Shown here: positions 7,264 through 9,681 of the stretch, piece by piece
Numbering within the stretch: the first letter of the stretch is position 1
Layout of the letters: the number at the start of each line of letters is the position of its first letter
The notes under the pieces: generated by a model
Told to the model about the DNA's origin: nothing
Seen by the model: the letters and a program-made list of their open reading frames with translations, nothing else
Database searches by the model: none
From: Candidatus Apopatosoma intestinale
GTDB lineage: Bacteria; Bacillota; Clostridia; Oscillospirales; CAG-272
Reading direction: 5' to 3'
Assembly: GCA_018064545.1 (NCBI GenBank)
Contig: JAGHUY010000272.1
Coordinates: forward strand, 1 to 9,681
Length of the DNA: 9,681 bases
Translations under genes and position numbers: made by a program

Positions 7264-7304
7264 AAAACGGACGGTAAAGGTCAACGCTTTACCGTCCGTA
7301 TTTT
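7262..7304. terminator. Bidirectional intrinsic terminator between the GGDEF gene and kdgK
   Basis: A perfect 13-bp stem (7267-7279 with 7287-7299, loop 7280-7286). On the minus strand it is followed by six T (complement of 7262-7267); on the plus strand by the weaker ATTTTG. It overlaps the end of the GGDEF stop codon and lies just past the kdgK stop at 7312. Confidence 0.92.
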
Positions 7305-7311
7305 GATTGAA

Positions 7312-8334
7312 TTATCGCTGAACTCTTCCCGAAGCGTCCCCGTTCATCAGCGTTTCGACCTCTTTTTCGGAGACGAGGTTGAAATCGCCGGTGATCGTGT
7401 GTTTGAGGGCACTGGCGGCCACAGCGAATTCGAGTGCTTTTTTGAAATCACCGTAGCGGAGAAGTCCGTGGATGAACCCGCCGGAGAAACTGTCGCCACC
7501 GCCTACACGGTCCACAATGCGGATGTCGTAATGGCGGGAACGGTAGAACTCTTTGCCGTCGTAGGCAAGGGCACTCCAACCGTTATCACTGGCGGAATAA
7601 CTTTCACGCAGGGAAGTGGCGATATAACGGAATCCGAACTTTTCACGCATTTCGGTAAAAATCTTCTGATAACCGCCGAGTTCCAGGTTGCCCGTGGTCA
7701 CGTCGGTGTCGCCCGCCCGGAAACCGAGGCACTTTTCCGCGTCCTCTTCGTTGCCGATGCACACGTCCACGTATTTCATGAGACGCGTCATACATTCCCG
7801 CGCCTCGTCCGGCGTCCAGAGTTTTTTGCGGTAGTTGAGGTCGACCGACACGGTCACGTTATGGCGTTTGGCGGCTTTCAGCGCTTCTTCCAGAACGGTC
7901 TGCGCTTTCTTTCCGAGTGCCGGGGTGATTCCGGTCCAGTGGAACCAGTCTGCGCCCTCAAAGATCGCGTCAAAATCAAAATCCGAAATGTCCGCTTCGG
8001 AAATGGCACTGTGCGCCCGGTCATAAATCACCTTGGACGGACGCATGGAAGCACCGGTCTCCAAATAATAGATGCCGATCCGGTCGCCGCCGCGGGCAAT
8101 GTAATCCGTTTGAACGCCGAGACCCCGAAGTGCGTTGACCGCGCATTGACCGATCTCGTGCTCGGGGAGTTTGGAAACAAAGTAACTGTCGTGTCCGTAG
8201 TTGGCAAGTGAAACCGATACGTTGGCTTCACCACCCCCGTATACGACGTCAAACGACTGACTCTGCACAAAACGTTCGTTGCCCCTCGGTGAAAGACGGA
8301 GCATGATTTCCCCCATGGTTACGATTTTGGACAT
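7312..8334 (-). CDS. kdgK: 2-keto-3-deoxygluconate kinase (PfkB family)
   Basis: 340 residues, full length for the family. It phosphorylates 2-keto-3-deoxygluconate to KDPG with ATP, in the cytoplasmic catabolism of uronates and related acids. The N-terminal MGEIMLRLSP, YGGGEANVSVSLANYG (32-47, PfkB signature 1 region), TGASMRPSKVIYDRAHSA (93-110), ADWFHWTGITPAL (128-140), VDLNYRKKLW (164-173) and VDRVGGGDSFSGG (274-286, signature 2 with catalytic Asp281) are characteristic of this clostridial sugar kinase group. AAGGAG (RC of 8344-8349) lies 9 nt before the ATG. It has its own promoter upstream and terminator downstream, so it appears monocistronic. KDPG aldolase (eda) and uronate isomerase genes, common partners, are not in the window. 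A closely related sugar acid kinase role is the main alternative. Confidence 0.88.
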   Translation of the reverse strand: MSKIVTMGEIMLRLSPRGNERFVQSQSFDVVYGGGEANVSVSLANYGHDSYFVSKLPEHEIGQCAVNALRGLGVQTDYIARGGDRIGIYYLETGASMRPSKVIYDRAHSAISEADISDFDFDAIFEGADWFHWTGITPALGKKAQTVLEEALKAAKRHNVTVSVDLNYRKKLWTPDEARECMTRLMKYVDVCIGNEEDAEKCLGFRAGDTDVTTGNLELGGYQKIFTEMREKFGFRYIATSLRESYSASDNGWSALAYDGKEFYRSRHYDIRIVDRVGGGDSFSGGFIHGLLRYGDFKKALEFAVAASALKHTITGDFNLVSEKEVETLMNGDASGRVQR

Positions 8335-8388
8335 ACCGATTGTCTCCTTTTCTGATAGAATATGATGCCGGTGCTTTTCTTTGAAAAC

Positions 8389-8417
8389 ATTTTATCATAC
8401 AATGGTAAGAAAATCAA
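8389..8417 (-). promoter_or_regulatory. Extended -10 sigma-A promoter for kdgK
   Basis: On the minus strand TTGATT (RC of 8412-8417), a 17-nt spacer and TAAAAT (RC of 8389-8394), with TGA directly before the -10. It lies immediately next to the multi-hairpin repeat that starts near 8431, upstream in the sense of kdgK transcription. Confidence 0.75.
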
Positions 8418-8430
8418 GGCAAAGACTTGC

Positions 8431-8613
8431 ATATCATCAAGTGATGTTTGCCCTGACGGGCAAATGATGTTGTGCCTTGCGGCACAGTGATGTTTTTGCC
8501 TGCGGCAAAAGTGATGTGATGTGTTCCGCTGCCTCAACGTGCGAAGCGCACATCACGTCCGAAGGGCACATCACGCCGCAAGGCGCATCACGTTCCGATT
8601 TCGGAACACATCG
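8431..8613. repeat. Multi-hairpin herringbone repeat element
   Basis: Non-coding. The left half has three short hairpins: 8447-8464 (7-bp stem, TGAC loop), 8471-8486 (6 bp, TTGC loop) and 8494-8510 (7 bp, TGC loop). They are separated by GTGATGT-type linkers at 8441-8447, 8464-8470, 8487-8493 and 8511-8522. The right half has four hairpins: 8539-8551, 8557-8567, 8574-8585 (GCAA loop) and 8592-8607. Their linkers are ACATCAC type, at 8550-8556, 8568-8574, 8586-8591 and 8608-8613. Left linkers complement right linkers in nested order (7-8 bp perfect for the two inner pairs, 5-6 bp for the outer two), so the whole can fold as a ladder with hairpins opposed on both sides. The arms differ in sequence but keep their pairing. 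The same fold can form on both DNA strands. I recall similar hairpin arrays in other gut Clostridia but cannot name a family. Its boundaries are approximate. Confidence 0.85.
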
Positions 8614-8615
8614 TT

Positions 8616-8653
8616 AAAAAAGAAGGCGGGGCTTTTGCCCTGCCTTCTTTTTT
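8616..8653 (-). terminator. Strong bidirectional terminator downstream of tRNA-Ala
   Basis: A 17-bp stem (8616-8632 with 8637-8653, one G-U pair, TTTT loop) made of an A/T-rich base and a GAAGGC/GCCTTC core. On the minus strand it ends in a U-tract (complement of 8616-8621) directly after the tRNA 3' end. On the plus strand the T-tract is 8648-8654, so anything transcribed rightwards through the repeat element would also stop here. Confidence 0.92.
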
Positions 8654-8729
8654 TGGTGGAGCATACGGGATTCGAACCCGTGACCTCAACACTGCCAGTG
8701 TTGCGCGCTCCCAACTGCGCTAATACCCC
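8654..8729 (-). tRNA. tRNA-Ala (anticodon GGC)
   Basis: A 76-nt cloverleaf on the minus strand. The acceptor stem GGGGTAT pairs with ATGCTCC and contains the G3-U70 wobble that marks alanine tRNAs. The D arm is GCGCAGTTGGGAGCGC. The anticodon stem CAACA/TGTTG encloses the loop CTGGCAG with anticodon GGC. The T arm has GGGTTCGAATCCC. The discriminator base is A and CCA is encoded (8654-8656). It reads GCC and probably GCU codons. It is a single gene with its own promoter upstream (8742-8771) and terminator directly downstream. Confidence 0.97.
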
Positions 8730-8741
8730 GTCGGTGCTCTT

Positions 8742-8771
8742 ATTATAGCATGAGAAAAAACGAAAAGTCAA
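8742..8771 (-). promoter_or_regulatory. Extended -10 sigma-A promoter for tRNA-Ala
   Basis: On the minus strand TTGACT (RC of 8766-8771), an 18-nt spacer and a perfect TATAAT (RC of 8742-8747) preceded by TGC. The start point would lie a few bases upstream of the tRNA 5' end at 8729. Confidence 0.88.
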
Positions 8772-8789
8772 GAGGATTTTCATATTTTT

Positions 8790-8803
8790 TTCGATTTCTC
8801 GAA
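8790..8803. repeat. Short inverted repeat between the tRNA and AlkD-like promoters
   Basis: TTCGA (8790-8794) and TCGAA (8799-8803) around a 4-nt centre, midway between two divergent promoters (8742-8771 and 8817-8843). It could be a small operator, but 5-bp arms are weak evidence. Confidence 0.2.
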
Positions 8804-8816
8804 CAATGGCGGACTC

Positions 8817-8843
8817 TTGACAAAAAAACGGGATTGCTATAAT
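8817..8843 (+). promoter_or_regulatory. Sigma-A promoter for the AlkD-like gene
   Basis: Perfect -35 TTGACA (8817-8822) and perfect -10 TATAAT (8838-8843) preceded by TGC (extended -10). The spacer is only 15 nt, shorter than the usual 17, which the extended -10 may compensate. Confidence 0.8.
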
Positions 8844-8874
8844 ATGGAAGAAGAAAAAAGAGGAGGGTGATCCG

Positions 8875-9558
8875 ATGAATGCAGGGGAGATTGAGGCATT
8901 ATTATATGAAAAGAAAGACCCGGCGTATCGTCTGTTCCAGGCTCGTCTGATGCCGGGCACCGACCCGGAGCGAATCCTCGGTGTGCGCACGCCCGATCTG
9001 CGGAAACTGGCAAAGGAACTGGCGAAGCGGGACGACGTGGATGAATTTCTTGCCGATCTGCCGCATCGGTACTACGACGAAAACAACCTGCACGGCTTCA
9101 TCATTTCGGAGTGTAAGGATTATCAGAAAACCGTCGGATATGTGGACGCGATCCTGCCATATGTCGACAACTGGGCGACGTGCGATCTGCTTTCCCCAAA
9201 GGTGTTCCGGAAACACAAAGCGGAACTGCTTTCGGAGATCGACCGGTGGATTGCCTCCGACCGTGTCTATACCGTCCGTTTCGGAATCGAAATGCTGATG
9301 TCGCATTATCTGGACGAAGATTTTCGCCCGGAGTACCTTGATAAGGTGGTGGCGATCCGGAGCGATGAGTACTACGTCAATATGATGATCGCTTGGTTTT
9401 TCGCCACGGCTTTGACGAAACAGTGGGCGAACACCGTTCCGGTTCTGGAAGAAGAGCGGCTCAGCATTTGGGTGCACAACAAGACCATCCAAAAAGCGTG
9501 CGAGAGCTATCGGATTTCTGAAGAACAAAAAGGCTGGCTGAAAACGCGGAAACGCTAG
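8875..9558 (+). CDS. AlkD-like DNA alkylation repair protein (HEAT-like repeat)
   Basis: 227 residues, close to the usual 225-240 of this family. AGGAGG (8861-8866) lies 8 nt before the ATG. AlkD enzymes are all-helical HEAT-like-repeat glycosylases that remove 3-methyladenine and 7-methylguanine from DNA. ILGVRTPDLRKLAKELAK (34-51) is the typical opening. VDNWATCDLL (97-106) carries Trp100 and Asp104; Arg135 lies in VRFGIEML (134-141) and Trp174 in MMIAWFFA (170-177). These correspond by spacing to the Trp-Asp-Arg-Trp set of the active cleft in Bacillus cereus AlkD, so glycosylase activity is plausible, unlike AlkD2-type homologues that lost it. The C-terminus is basic (LKTRKR). It is transcribed alone from a strong promoter divergent to tRNA-Ala; no other repair gene is in the window. 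Confidence 0.92.
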   Translation: MNAGEIEALLYEKKDPAYRLFQARLMPGTDPERILGVRTPDLRKLAKELAKRDDVDEFLADLPHRYYDENNLHGFIISECKDYQKTVGYVDAILPYVDNWATCDLLSPKVFRKHKAELLSEIDRWIASDRVYTVRFGIEMLMSHYLDEDFRPEYLDKVVAIRSDEYYVNMMIAWFFATALTKQWANTVPVLEEERLSIWVHNKTIQKACESYRISEEQKGWLKTRKR

Positions 9559-9560
9559 AA

Positions 9561-9591
9561 TAATCCGCCCCCATAAACCGGGTTTGGATTA
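9561..9591 (+). terminator. Possible weak hairpin after the AlkD-like gene
   Basis: TAATCC (9561-9566) pairs with GGATTA (9586-9591), and CCC inside can pair with GGG (9580-9582). An alternative small hairpin AAACC/GGTTT lies at 9575-9585. There is no T-tract after it, so it is not a convincing intrinsic terminator; it is the only structure found downstream of the stop. Confidence 0.3.
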
Positions 9592-9636
9592 CTTCTGTTA
9601 GGCCAGTGGAGCGATCCGGAGACGGACGAATGAGAT

Positions 9637-9648
9637 TTTCGGCCGAAA
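9637..9648. promoter_or_regulatory. Perfect 12-bp palindrome next to a promoter, candidate operator
   Basis: TTTCGGCCGAAA is fully self-complementary and ends 3 bp before the -35 box at 9652-9657. The position suits an activator or repressor site for the gene beyond the window. No matching regulator gene is visible. Confidence 0.45.
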
Positions 9649-9651
9649 CCC

Positions 9652-9680
9652 TTGCATTTTATGAAATAATATGGTATACT
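9652..9680 (+). promoter_or_regulatory. Extended -10 sigma-A promoter at the window edge
   Basis: TTGCAT (9652-9657), a 17-nt spacer and TATACT (9675-9680) with TGG before the -10. It points to a plus-strand gene that begins outside the window. Confidence 0.8.
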
Positions 9681-9681
9681 G

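Noticed and set aside
6229..7284. 351-codon open frame antisense to the whole GGDEF gene
   Set aside because: It mirrors the codon structure of a convincing membrane GGDEF protein, has a highly charged low-complexity composition, resembles no family and crosses the terminator.
8431..8613. CRISPR array
   Set aside because: The repeated units are only 6-7 nt and alternate with self-complementary hairpins, with orientation reversing at the middle; there are no 25-35-nt direct repeats or spacers.
8521..8990. Short reading frames on both strands across the tRNA gene and repeat (ending in peptides such as HTGFEPVTSTLP on + and AQLGARNTGSVEV on -)
   Set aside because: These are the familiar false peptides produced by translating a tRNA gene and its T arm; they overlap the tRNA, terminator and hairpin repeat and have no ribosome site.

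Overview
The window looks like chromosomal DNA from a Gram-positive anaerobe of the Clostridia (a gut-type Oscillospirales/Christensenellales-like bacterium is my guess). This rests on AGGAGG-type ribosome sites before most genes, sigma-A promoters with TTGnnn and TAnnnT boxes, strong hairpin plus U-tract terminators, moderate GC content, a tRNA gene with encoded CCA, and protein types common in that group. It is inference from style, not from a marker gene.

Region 1-4950 is carbohydrate metabolism. A 5'-truncated TIM-barrel sugar isomerase/epimerase-like gene (+, 1-318) converges on a three-gene minus-strand operon. The operon runs from a promoter near 4862-4834 through a GH106-like TIM-barrel glycoside hydrolase (4804-2513), a second xylose-isomerase-like TIM-barrel protein (2501-1647) and a Gfo/Idh/MocA NAD(P)-dependent oxidoreductase (1632-370). 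It ends at a bidirectional terminator (333-365). The three genes are packed with gaps of 11 and 14 nt. A BNR/Asp-box sialidase-like propeller protein (4951-6063, +) is transcribed divergently from the same intergenic region, which carries two back-to-back extended -10 promoters and an inverted repeat bracketing one -35 box. None of the complete proteins here shows a signal peptide, so the set looks like a cytoplasmic pathway for an imported glycoside or oligosaccharide. The oxidoreductase plus TIM-barrel pair allows an oxidation/elimination or epimerisation chemistry rather than plain hydrolysis.

Region 6064-7310 holds a membrane-anchored GGDEF protein (6184-7263) with its own promoter and an intact GGDEF motif but a degenerate inhibitory site. 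It ends in a bidirectional terminator facing a minus-strand 2-keto-3-deoxygluconate kinase, kdgK (8334-7312), which also has its own promoter.

Region 8418-8771 is non-coding apart from one gene. It contains a roughly 180-nt multi-hairpin element in which GTGATGT linkers on the left complement ACATCAC linkers on the right, so the whole can fold into a chain of four-way junctions. Next come a strong bidirectional terminator and a tRNA-Ala(GGC) gene (minus) with its own promoter.

Region 8772-9681 has an AlkD-like DNA alkylation repair protein (8875-9558, +) with a promoter divergent from the tRNA. After it lies a promoter at the window edge for a gene outside the window, preceded by a perfect 12-bp palindrome that may be an operator.
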